NCBI RefSeq assembly: GCF_000152725.1
Contig: NZ_CH724131.1
Location: 1,891,739 to 1,955,738 of the forward strand
Length of the DNA: 64,000 nucleotides
Direction of reading: 5' to 3'
DNA from: Pseudooceanicola batsensis HTCC2597
Lineage (GTDB): Bacteria > Pseudomonadota > Alphaproteobacteria > Rhodobacterales > Rhodobacteraceae
The notes under the pieces were generated by a model. The model made no database searches, was not told the DNA's origin, and worked only from the letters and a program-made list of their open reading frames with translations. Below are positions 30,013 to 37,642 of the stretch, one piece after another. A program made the translations under genes and the position numbers. Position 1 is the stretch's first letter; each line of letters begins with the position of its first letter.

Positions 30013-31074
30013 TCACGCGGCCTCGTGCATCATGATCGCGGCCTCGGCGCGCGTCAGGTTGCGCCGCGCATAGCCGCCGTAGGTCAGCGGATCGGCCGCG
30101 ACGTCCGGCATCCCGGCCAGCAGCCGGTCACGGTCAACCCGGCCGAGCGCGGAAAGGGCGGCGCTGGCGGGATGGAAACTCTCGGTCTCGACCCCGTTGG
30201 CCCAGATCACCTGGTGCGCCGGCAGCAGGAGGTGGATGTACGTCACCTCGGGCAGCCGCAGATCCTGCACGACGGTGGTGCCGTTGATCAGATCGCGCGC
30301 GGTGACCAGCACCTCGGGCGTGTTGAAAAGCGCCCGCGCCGCCCGGCCCTTCACCAGCAGACGATGCTCGGGGGATACGAGGAATTCGTCGTCCGGTCGG
30401 TCGATCCCGAAGGCCCCGGCGCGGATGCGGATGGGGCGCAGGTGCGGCATCGCATAGAGACGGGCGCCCGACATGCGGCGGGCACCGGTCCAGCAGATCT
30501 CCTGCGGGCCGTTGTCCTTGGTCAGAACCGTGTCGCCCTCGCGCAGGTCCTCGACCGGCACGACGCCGTAGGGCGTGGCGATCCGTGTGCCCGGCGTGAA
30601 GCAAATGACGCCCCGGGCGACGCCGGGCGCCGGCCCGCGGCGCGAACCGATGCGGCGGGAGACCACCCAGAGATCGCGCCCGCGCGGCGGCATGGCATCG
30701 ACGAACATCACGAGAGGCGGCAGGCCGCTGCCGATTTCGATCATCGTCGCGCCATAGGAAGCATGTCCGTCGGTCACGACGAAACCACCGTCCATCCAGG
30801 GGTCGTCGTCGTACGGGTCGCCATCTCCGGCGGGGCGCTCCAACGCCTCGCCCACCAGCCGCCGCACGACCCGCGCCGCCCGCCGGCGCATCTCGCGCCC
30901 GCCCTCCGGCTGGTCGAGCCGGAGGATGTCTCCCGGCCCGTCGACCCTTGTCGCCTCTCCGGTCCACGACCAACCCGCGCCGATCCGCAGCGCATGGGGG
31001 CCGGCCGCCCGGAGGCCGTCCAGCTCAGTCTGTGACCATGAGATGACGAACGTGCCCTTGTAGCCCGTTCCCAT
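30013..31074 (-). CDS. Hint (Hedgehog/intein) domain protein
   Basis: A 353-residue protein. An N-terminal region of about 155 residues precedes a Hint-type domain that starts at GVICFTPGTRIATPYG. The Cys is the position where intein-like domains start the N-S acyl shift. Inside the domain are VEDLREGDTVLTKDN and the block-like SPEHRLLVKGRAA, and the C-terminal part has LPAHQVIWANGVETESFHP. Rhodobacterales carry many such proteins, often secreted by type I systems, but no adjacent exporter is seen. Self-processing is family knowledge, not shown here. Confidence 0.85.
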   Translation of the reverse strand: MGTGYKGTFVISWSQTELDGLRAAGPHALRIGAGWSWTGEATRVDGPGDILRLDQPEGGREMRRRAARVVRRLVGEALERPAGDGDPYDDDPWMDGGFVVTDGHASYGATMIEIGSGLPPLVMFVDAMPPRGRDLWVVSRRIGSRRGPAPGVARGVICFTPGTRIATPYGVVPVEDLREGDTVLTKDNGPQEICWTGARRMSGARLYAMPHLRPIRIRAGAFGIDRPDDEFLVSPEHRLLVKGRAARALFNTPEVLVTARDLINGTTVVQDLRLPEVTYIHLLLPAHQVIWANGVETESFHPASAALSALGRVDRDRLLAGMPDVAADPLTYGGYARRNLTRAEAAIMMHEAA

Positions 31075-31223
31075 GCCTGTCTTGCCTTCCCGCCCGTGGG
31101 TTCTGCTCCGCCGGACTTGTTCGTCCGGTCATATACCTTTCAATCTAGCAAGTTCCGGGGTCGGGGGGAAGTCCGCCATGGATGTCGGGAACGTACCTCC
31201 CGGGCGGCGTGGCGGCGCCGGTG

Positions 31224-32138
31224 TCAGAAGCGGTACTGCAACCGCACCGCACCGATCACCTGGCTTTCGAACTGGCGTTCGAACTCGGGCCCGAGCCAGG
31301 CCATTCCGTAGAAGCCGCGCCACCGGTCGGTCTGCCAATGAACGCCCGTGCGGACCCGGACCCGCGCATCAGTCAGTGTATTGCGGCTGGCAGGGAGATA
31401 GAGGCTCTCGGCCACTTTCGCCACATCGGCGCCGAAGACGAAGGTCGATCCGTTGGCGGACCCGTTGAGCGCCCGGTAGCGATGCCCCGTCACGGGATCG
31501 CGCACCATCAGGTCCCCCCGCCCCGCCGGCCCGAGCGCGAAGTCGAAACCGATCCGGACCATGTCCTCGACACCGGCCCGCAACTCCAAGAACGGGCGGA
31601 GCCGCGCCCCGTCGGTCAGGGTATAGCTGCGCCCGGCCTCGAAGACCGCGGCGCCATGCACGCCGTTCGGGATCTGCGCCGCCCGCACCTGGGCCGAGAC
31701 AGTGTGATCGAACCTGGAGACCCGGTGCAGGAAATGCTGGAAATCCATCAGCCCCGTCTGCGGCCCCGTGACCACCACGTCGGCCCCCGCCGCCATTTCC
31801 CATCCGCCGCGCCGGAAGTGGCTGTGCAGACCGAAGGAGAGCGCCTGAGAATAGGGCCTGTCCCCGTTCCAGGCGAGGTCGAGACGCGCGGGGGCGATCA
31901 CCTCGCCGAGAACGCGGAACTCGAGCAGCGCCCCCGGCCGGTCCGGCAGGGTGCCGCTCCAGCCGCGGCCGAAGACATGGCTTGCCGCGACCGAGCCGGT
32001 GCGCCATCGGTCGAGACGGTCGGCGAACACGTCGTTCACGACCAGCCGCCCGTGACCGAGATAACGGAAGCGGCCCTCCTGTGCCTGTGCGGAGGCGGCG
32101 GTCAGGAGGAAGACGAGGATGGCGACGATGCGGCGCAT
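31224..32138 (-). CDS. LpxR-like (DUF2219) outer-membrane lipid A deacylase family protein
   Basis: A 304-residue outer-membrane protein. A cleavable signal peptide (MRRIVAILVFLLTAASAQAQ) is followed by a beta-barrel pattern ending in the aromatic IGAVRLQYRF. The entry GRLVVNDVFADRLDRWRTGSV matches the ND...D..YT.G segment of LpxR, whose Asn and Asp act in catalysis in the founding enzymes. I use the ATG at 32138 that gives the signal peptide. It is a single gene downstream of a gene-free stretch. Activity on lipid A is inferred from family only. Confidence 0.75.
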   Translation of the reverse strand: MRRIVAILVFLLTAASAQAQEGRFRYLGHGRLVVNDVFADRLDRWRTGSVAASHVFGRGWSGTLPDRPGALLEFRVLGEVIAPARLDLAWNGDRPYSQALSFGLHSHFRRGGWEMAAGADVVVTGPQTGLMDFQHFLHRVSRFDHTVSAQVRAAQIPNGVHGAAVFEAGRSYTLTDGARLRPFLELRAGVEDMVRIGFDFALGPAGRGDLMVRDPVTGHRYRALNGSANGSTFVFGADVAKVAESLYLPASRNTLTDARVRVRTGVHWQTDRWRGFYGMAWLGPEFERQFESQVIGAVRLQYRF

Positions 32139-32478
32139 GGCGGGACCCGGACAGTGACTGCGCCTGCATAGGCGCCGCCGGCAGAGCCGCCAAGACCGAC
32201 GCGGGGAAAACCCGGCGAGAATGACATTTCCGCCGCGCCGCGCCCTGCGGCTGCCTCCGGCCGGCCGAGACCGCGGACGAGATCGCCACACCGGCGCATC
32301 CGCTGCCCCCTGTCGGGACAGGCCCTTCGGCAGACGGCGTTCACCGCTCCGCCCCCCCGTGCAGGAAATCCTCGGGTCAAGCCCAAGGATGGCGGGCCGC
32401 GGGGCACGCGGGATGCGCGTCGACCCTTCCCAACCCCGCTAGATCCCCTAAGTTGTGCCAAACGCAGCAGGAGATGAC
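32139..32478. other. Intergenic region between LpxR-like and DUF808 genes
   Basis: About 340 bases between divergent genes. It contains one REP-like element (32369-32397). I see no protein-like frame with a ribosome binding site, no RNA gene and no convincing promoter, although promoters for both flanking genes must lie here. Confidence 0.5.
32369..32397. repeat. REP-like palindromic element, copy 3
   Basis: ATCCTCGGGTCAAGC followed by CCAAGGATGGCGGG. It matches the two elements flanking the space after the M23 peptidase at 15712 and 15826, with one half-site degraded. Confidence 0.55.
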
Positions 32479-33447
32479 ATGAGCGGACTGATCGCACTTC
32501 TCGACGACGTGGCAGCCATCGCCAAGGTCGCCTCGGCCTCGGTCGACGACATCGTGGGACAGGCGGTCAAGGCCTCGTCCAAGGCCGCGGGCGCCGTGAT
32601 CGACGACGCCGCCGTGACCCCGAAATACGTCCACGGTTTCGACGCCAGCCGCGAGATCCCCATCGTCTGGAAGATCGCGCGCGGATCGCTCTTCAACAAG
32701 ATCGTCATTCTGCTGCCGATCGCCCTCGCGCTGTCGGCCTTCGCCCCGATCCTGATCTATCCGCTGCTCATGCTGGGCGGTGGCTATCTCTGTTACGAAG
32801 GGGCCGAAAAGGTCTGGCACGCGATCAGCCCCGCCCATCACGACCAGGCCGAGGCGGTGGCAAAGAAGATGACCCCCGACGGCGCGCATCTGGAAGAGCA
32901 GAAGGTGAAGGGCGCGATCAAGACCGATTTCATCCTTTCGGCCGAGATCATGACCATCGTGCTCTCGGCCCTGCCCGAAGGGCAGCCGTTCTGGCTGGAA
33001 GCCTCGGCGCTGGCCGTGGCCGGCATTCTGATCACCGTCGCGGTCTACGGCGCCGTCGCGCTGATCGTGAAGGCGGACGACCTGGGCCTGCACATGGCGG
33101 CGGCCGGCCGGCTGGCCGCGACCCGCAGGCTGGGCACCTTCATCGTCAACGCGATGCCCGCCTTCATGCAGCTGCTGATCATCGTCGGCACCGCCGCGAT
33201 GATCTGGGTCGGCGGCTCGATCCTGGTGCACGGGCTGCACGAACTGGGCTGGCACCTGCCCTACGAGACGATCCACCATATCGCCGTGGACCTCGCAGAA
33301 GGCGCGGGCGAGGCGGCCGGAGCGGTGGAATGGGGCGTGACGGCGTTTCTCGACGGGGTGATCGGCCTGATCGTCGGCGGCGCGCTGATCCCCGTCGTCT
33401 CGGTCGCCTCGGGCCTGTTCGGCGGCAAGAAGGAAGGCGCGCACTGA
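32479..33447 (+). CDS. DUF808 (YedI) family membrane protein
   Basis: A 322-residue inner-membrane protein. The N-terminal soluble part (MSGLIALLDDVAAIAKVASASVDD) is the family hallmark. It is followed by about six membrane segments from residue 75 on, including VILLPIALALSAFAPILI and LQLLIIVGTAAMIWVGGSIL, and a short C-terminal tail. GCAGGAG precedes the ATG at 32479; the longer frame at 32455 is unsupported. E. coli YedI is of unknown function and so is this. It converges on the IS remnant and nrdJ. Confidence 0.9.
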   Translation: MSGLIALLDDVAAIAKVASASVDDIVGQAVKASSKAAGAVIDDAAVTPKYVHGFDASREIPIVWKIARGSLFNKIVILLPIALALSAFAPILIYPLLMLGGGYLCYEGAEKVWHAISPAHHDQAEAVAKKMTPDGAHLEEQKVKGAIKTDFILSAEIMTIVLSALPEGQPFWLEASALAVAGILITVAVYGAVALIVKADDLGLHMAAAGRLAATRRLGTFIVNAMPAFMQLLIIVGTAAMIWVGGSILVHGLHELGWHLPYETIHHIAVDLAEGAGEAAGAVEWGVTAFLDGVIGLIVGGALIPVVSVASGLFGGKKEGAH

Positions 33448-33467
33448 GAAACTCGGGAAGTGCCCGT

Positions 33468-33627
33468 ACTGCCGCCGGCCGGAAATGCAGGCGAACATGC
33501 CTAGCCCTGCAACGCGTCCCTGAACCGACCTGAACCGATCGGCACGCTAGCCGCGATCATCGAGCAGCCAGTCGACATCCGGCAGACTGCCGCAAAGCGC
33601 CCGCGCCCCGATGTGGTCGTTGACCTT
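33468..33627 (-). pseudogene. Decayed IS5-family transposase remnant
   Basis: Minus-strand translation gives VNDHIGARALCGSLPDVDWLLDDRG and then a stop (shown here in parts: DHIGARALCGSLP and DVDWLLDDRG). This is the DHxGA...WLLxDRG catalytic region of IS5-type transposases. After the stop the match continues as RADRFR in place of DADWFR, then after a shift as ACISGRR in place of ACIPGRR. A tandem GGTTCAGG duplication seems to cause the shift. No terminal inverted repeats are seen. It lies between DUF808 and nrdJ, so an element once inserted here and has nearly vanished. Confidence 0.72.
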
Positions 33628-33710
33628 ATTCGCTTGCGGAATGGGCCTTTCAAGCCCGCCGGTGGCCACGAATTGGTAGGGGCGACAATATTATCAACCG
33701 CCCCCCATGG

Positions 33711-36203
33711 TCACCCACACTTCGAATGGCCGCACGACGTGCAGGTCATGCAGCCCTCGATCATCTGCATCGTGTATTGCCCGCATGAGGGGCAGGCCTT
33801 GCCACGGCCTCCGGCTTCGAGACCCACGACCTTGGCGGTAGGGTCGGTCTTGAGACCGGCGCCCTCGCCCTCGATGAAGCCGATGGAGATCAGGTGCGTC
33901 TCGATCACGCCGCCGATGGCCGCGAGGATCGAGGGGATGTACTTGCCCTTGATCCAGGCGCCGCCGCGCGGGTCGAAGACGGCCTTGAGTTCCTCGACCA
34001 CGAAGGACACGTCGCCGCCGCGCCGGAACACCGCCGAGATCATGCGGGTTAGCGCCACGGTCCAGGCGAAATGCTCCATGTTCTTGGAGTTGATGAAGAC
34101 CTCGAAGGGACGCCGCCGCCCGCCGACGACGATGTCGTTGATCGTCAGGTAGATCGCATGTTCGCTGTCGGGCCATTTCAGCTTGTAGGTATTGCCTTCC
34201 AGCGTCTGCGGCCGGTCGAGCGGGTCCTGCATGTAGACCACATCGCCATGCGGCTGGAGGGGCGCGGCATCGGTGGTGGCGAGGGTTTCGGGGGCGTTTT
34301 CTTTTCCGAACAATAGCCACGACGGTTCTACGCCGAGCACCGGACCAAACCCGACAGCATGTTTGCGTTGTATCTCTTTCGCCCCATTTTCCATTTCAGA
34401 AAGATACGACTTGCTCAGCCCGGTTTTTACTTTCAATTCGTCGAGAGTAAGGCCCACGGCTTTTCTGGCGGACCGCAGTCGCTCACCAGGAGTAGCGGCC
34501 GCCTTCGCCTCACTTACCGACAGCACCGACCCCGTCACATCGTTCGGCCGATACGTCGTGCATCCCTTGCAGCCGGTCTCGTAGGCCTCCATGTAGACGT
34601 CCTTGAACGCCTCGAAGCTGATGTCCTCGGGGCAGTTGATCGTCTTGGAGATCGACGAATCCACCCATTTCTGCGCCGCCGCCTGCATCTTGACATGCTC
34701 CAGCGGCGCCAGTGTCTGCGCATTGACGAAATAGTCGGGCAAAGGCGCATCGCCCTTCACGTCGCGCCACATCTGCACGGCATAGTCGATCACCTTCTCC
34801 TCGGTGCGCGAGCCGTCCTTCTGCAGCACCTTGCGGGTGTACTCGTAGGCGAAGACCGGCTCGATCCCCGAAGACACGTTCCCGGCATAGAGCGAGATCG
34901 TCCCCGTCGGCGCCACCGACGTCAGAAGCGCGTTGCGGATGCCGTGTTCGGCCACCGCCGCGCGCACGTCCTCGTCCATCGCCTGCATGGTGCCGGAGGC
35001 GAGATAGGCGTCGCGGTCGAAGAGCGGGAAGGCCCCCTTTTCCTTCGCCAGATCGACGGAGGCGAGATAGGCGGCGCGCGCGATGGCCTTCATCCAGGCC
35101 TCGGTCTGCGCGGCGGCCTCGTCCGAACCGTAGCGCAGGCCCAGCATCAGCAGCGCATCGGCAAGGCCGGTGACCCCCAGCCCGATCCGCCGCTTGGCCT
35201 CGGCCTCGCGCGCCTGCGCCTCGAGCGGGAATTTCGAGGCATCGACGGTGTTGTCCATCATGCGGATCGCGGTGCGCACCAGATCGTCCAGCGCCTCCGG
35301 ATCGAGCCGCGCCGCATCGGTGAAGGGATCGGTGACCAGCCGGGCGAGGTTCACGGACCCCAGAAGGCAGGCGCCATAGGGCGGCAGGGGCTGTTCGCCG
35401 CAGGGATTGGTCGCCGCGATCGTCTCGCAATAGGCCAGGTTGTTGGCCTTGTTGATGCGGTCGATGAAAATCACGCCCGGCTCGGCGTAATCGTAGGTGG
35501 CCTGCATGATCCGATTCCACAGGTCGCGGGCCTTGAGCGTGTGATAGACCTTGCCGTCGAAGAGCAGATCCCACGACCCGTCGGCCTTGACCGCCTCCAT
35601 GAAGGCATCCGTCACCAGCACCGACATGTTGAACATGCGCAGCCGGGCCGGGTCGCTCTTGGCTCCGATGAAATCCTCGATATCCGGATGGTCGCAGCGC
35701 ATCGTCGCCATCATCGCGCCGCGGCGCGATCCGGCGGACATGATCGTGCGGCACATGGCGTCCCAGACATCCATGAACGACAGCGGCCCCGAGGCATCCG
35801 CCGCCACGCCGCTGACGGCCGCGCCCTTGGGCCGGATGGTCGAGAAATCGTAACCGATGCCGCCGCCCTGCTGCATGGTCAGCGCGGCCTCTTTCAGCAT
35901 GTCGAAGATGCCGCCCATGTTGTCCGGCACGGTGCCCATGACGAAGCAGTTGAAGAGCGTGACCCGGCGGCCGGTCCCCGCCCCGGCCGTGATTCGGCCG
36001 GCGGGAAGAAAACGGAAGTCCTCGAGCGCGGCATAGAAGCGGTCTTCCCAGACGGCCGCGTCGGTCTCCACGGCCGCGAGGGCGCGGGCGATGCGGCGCC
36101 AGCTGTCCTCGACCGAGCGGTCGACAGGCGTGCCGTCGGCCTCTTTCAGGCGATACTTCATATCCCAGACCTGTTCGGCAATGGGCGCGGCAAAGCGGGT
36201 CAT
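33711..36203 (-). CDS. nrdJ: Adenosylcobalamin-dependent (class II) ribonucleotide reductase with inserted HTH domain
   Basis: Reduces ribonucleotides using coenzyme B12. 830 residues from the ATG at 36203 (AAGGTGA seven bases upstream; the GTG at 36212 is rejected). The active-site cysteine lies in NPCGEQPLPPYG, its redox partner in TLFNCF, and the C-terminal Cys-rich tail (CPSCGQY...CTSCGHSKCG) can relay electrons. Relatives I recall are about 750 residues. The excess is residues about 573-637, a cro/C1-type helix-turn-helix (GERLRSARKAVGLTLDEL, LSKSYLSEMENG, VEPSWLLFGKE) placed between the barrel and the DGDVVY-type region. The inserted stretch is AT-richer. The reading frame is open throughout. 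Confidence 0.9.
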   Translation of the reverse strand: MTRFAAPIAEQVWDMKYRLKEADGTPVDRSVEDSWRRIARALAAVETDAAVWEDRFYAALEDFRFLPAGRITAGAGTGRRVTLFNCFVMGTVPDNMGGIFDMLKEAALTMQQGGGIGYDFSTIRPKGAAVSGVAADASGPLSFMDVWDAMCRTIMSAGSRRGAMMATMRCDHPDIEDFIGAKSDPARLRMFNMSVLVTDAFMEAVKADGSWDLLFDGKVYHTLKARDLWNRIMQATYDYAEPGVIFIDRINKANNLAYCETIAATNPCGEQPLPPYGACLLGSVNLARLVTDPFTDAARLDPEALDDLVRTAIRMMDNTVDASKFPLEAQAREAEAKRRIGLGVTGLADALLMLGLRYGSDEAAAQTEAWMKAIARAAYLASVDLAKEKGAFPLFDRDAYLASGTMQAMDEDVRAAVAEHGIRNALLTSVAPTGTISLYAGNVSSGIEPVFAYEYTRKVLQKDGSRTEEKVIDYAVQMWRDVKGDAPLPDYFVNAQTLAPLEHVKMQAAAQKWVDSSISKTINCPEDISFEAFKDVYMEAYETGCKGCTTYRPNDVTGSVLSVSEAKAAATPGERLRSARKAVGLTLDELKVKTGLSKSYLSEMENGAKEIQRKHAVGFGPVLGVEPSWLLFGKENAPETLATTDAAPLQPHGDVVYMQDPLDRPQTLEGNTYKLKWPDSEHAIYLTINDIVVGGRRRPFEVFINSKNMEHFAWTVALTRMISAVFRRGGDVSFVVEELKAVFDPRGGAWIKGKYIPSILAAIGGVIETHLISIGFIEGEGAGLKTDPTAKVVGLEAGGRGKACPSCGQYTMQMIEGCMTCTSCGHSKCG
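34293..34487 (-). other. Inserted cro/C1 helix-turn-helix module inside nrdJ
   Basis: Encodes a complete XRE-type DNA-binding domain in frame within nrdJ. The recognition region reads TGLSKSYLSEMENG and the end reads GVEPSWLLFGKE, as in free repressors. In bases 34381-34440 I count 26 of 60 G+C (43%), against about 59% over the 180 bases on its 3' (lower-coordinate gene start) side at 34561-34740. Codons such as AAA, GTA, ATA and TTG, rare in the flanks, are frequent. A transferred domain is the simplest reading. Confidence 0.85.
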
Positions 36204-36233
36204 CGGAATCACCTTTCAATGGCGGAGCGGCGG

Positions 36234-36261
36234 CTTATATCCAAACCTATCGCAAGAGCAA
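36234..36261 (-). promoter_or_regulatory. Candidate promoter of nrdJ
   Basis: On the minus strand TTGCTC (36256-36261), 16 bases, TATAAG (36234-36239), about 30 bases before the nrdJ ATG. The -10 is good. Confidence 0.5.
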
Positions 36262-36341
36262 TGCCAACTGGACGGCGCACTGCGCTTTCACGGCAAAAGG
36301 CCCCCCGACGCGGGCTTGCGACCGAAGCAGATATTCCTACA

Positions 36342-36381
36342 CTACAGATAGGCCGGGATCAGGCCCCACTACTACATATAG
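36342..36381. promoter_or_regulatory. Tandem NrdR-box-like pair
   Basis: CTACAGATAG (36342-36351) and CTACATATAG (36372-36381) are exactly 30 bases apart, about three helical turns. Both have the CTA-N4-TAG core of NrdR boxes, which occur as a spaced pair upstream of ribonucleotide reductase genes. They lie between nrdJ and the divergent DUF1489 gene; which one they control is open. Confidence 0.5.
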
Positions 36382-36390
36382 AGCGCCTCG

Positions 36391-36822
36391 ATGCAAAAAC
36401 ACGTCAACCTTCTCAAACTCAGCGTCGGCACGGAAAGCGTGGCCGATCTGATCGCCTGGCAGAAGACGCGCCGCGCCCAGTCCGGCGACGGCCTGCCCCG
36501 CCACGTCACGCGGATGTGGCCCAGGCGCGAGGCCGAGATCCTGTCGGGCGGATCGATCTACTGGGTGATCAAGGGCGTGATCCAGGCTCGCCAGCGCATC
36601 CTGCGGCTGGACGAGACCGACCGCGGCGACGGCATTCGCCGCTGCGCCATCGTGCTCGATCCCGAGGTCTTTCCGACCGCCGCCTCGCCCCGCCGCCCGT
36701 TTCAGGGCTGGCGCTATCTGCAGCCCCAGGACGCGCCGCCCGATCTGCCCCGGCATCGCCTGGACGAGGACGAACTGCCCGCCGACCTGTCACAGGCGCT
36801 GGCGGATATCGGGGTGCTGTGA
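36391..36822 (+). CDS. DUF1489 family protein
   Basis: A 143-residue cytoplasmic protein of a family confined to alphaproteobacteria as far as I recall. The opening MQKHVNLLKLSVGTESVADLIAW, the IYWVIKGVIQARQRIL segment and FQGWRYLQP are family features. There is no membrane segment or signal. It starts ten bases after the second NrdR-like box and is divergent from nrdJ. Function unknown. Confidence 0.88.
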   Translation: MQKHVNLLKLSVGTESVADLIAWQKTRRAQSGDGLPRHVTRMWPRREAEILSGGSIYWVIKGVIQARQRILRLDETDRGDGIRRCAIVLDPEVFPTAASPRRPFQGWRYLQPQDAPPDLPRHRLDEDELPADLSQALADIGVL

Positions 36823-36854
36823 ACGCCGGCCTCACGGCCCGCGCGTCGCCCCCT

Positions 36855-36888
36855 CTTCATCTTGCCGAAAATACTCCCGCCGGAGGCA
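36855..36888. repeat. Interspersed repeat, copy B
   Basis: CTTCATCTTGCCGAAAATA followed by CTCCCGCCGGAGGCA. It matches copy A (27577) in the same orientation. It lies between DUF1489 and hisG. Confidence 0.65.
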
Positions 36889-36946
36889 GACACCCGGCCG
36901 CGGTCAATCGGAGGGTCCGATCCCCGCTCGCACGAGATCAGCCCGC

Positions 36947-37642
36947 TCAGTCCACCCGCAGCCGCGCGGTCAGGTCTTTCAGCACCGCCCGGTCCGCATC
37001 GCTCATCTCGACCCGCCGCGACCGGAACAGCGTGGCCTGCGACTTGAGGATCAGCCCGTCCGACAGGATCTTGAGATGGTTCGCACGCAATGTCTCCCCG
37101 GTCGAGGTGATGTCGGCGATGGCCTCGGCCGTCTCGTTCTTGACGACCCCCTCGGTTGCGCCCTGGCTGTCGACAAGCTGATAGTCGGCCACCCCGTGGT
37201 CGCGCAGGAAATCCCGGACGAGCCGGTGATACTTGGTCGCGATCCGCATCCGGAAACCGTGCCGCTCCCGGAAGGCCGAGGCCGCGGCGTCGAGATCGTC
37301 CAGCGTGTCCACATCGACCCAGCACCCCGGCACCGCCATGACGAGATCCGCGTGACCGAAACCCAACTCGGCCAGCTCCTCGACACGCAGGTCCCAGCCG
37401 GCCAGCTTTTCCCGTATCAGGTCCGTCCCCGTCACGCCGAGGTGGATGCGGCCCTCTGTCAGTTCCCGGGGGATCTCGCCGGCCGACAGCAGGACAAGCT
37501 CGACCCCGTCGATCCCCTCGACCCGGCCCGCATATTCCCGGTCCGATCCGGCCCGGCCCAGCACGATGCCGCGTTCCCGGAACCAGTCGAAGGTCTTCTC
37601 CATAAGCCGTCCCTTGGAGGGCACGCCGAGTTTCACGCTCAT
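36947..37642 (-). CDS. hisG: ATP phosphoribosyltransferase, short form
   Basis: First step of histidine synthesis: ATP plus PRPP. At 231 residues this is the short HisG_S form, which lacks the C-terminal regulatory domain and needs HisZ. It begins KLGVPSKGRLMEKT, has the PRPP-loop region ITSTGETLRANHLK near the C-terminus, and AVPGCWVDVDTL in the middle. The ATG overlaps the hisZ stop (ATGA). It is the last gene of hisS-hisZ-hisG. Confidence 0.96.
   Translation of the reverse strand: MSVKLGVPSKGRLMEKTFDWFRERGIVLGRAGSDREYAGRVEGIDGVELVLLSAGEIPRELTEGRIHLGVTGTDLIREKLAGWDLRVEELAELGFGHADLVMAVPGCWVDVDTLDDLDAAASAFRERHGFRMRIATKYHRLVRDFLRDHGVADYQLVDSQGATEGVVKNETAEAIADITSTGETLRANHLKILSDGLILKSQATLFRSRRVEMSDADRAVLKDLTARLRVD

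Noticed and set aside
33540..33600. Real small gene behind nrdJ
   Set aside because: The readable segment is a transposase fragment with a stop and a frameshift, so it was called a pseudogene.
36204..36390. Cobalamin riboswitch before nrdJ
   Set aside because: No B12-box core or conserved stem pattern was found in the leader, although the enzyme needs B12.
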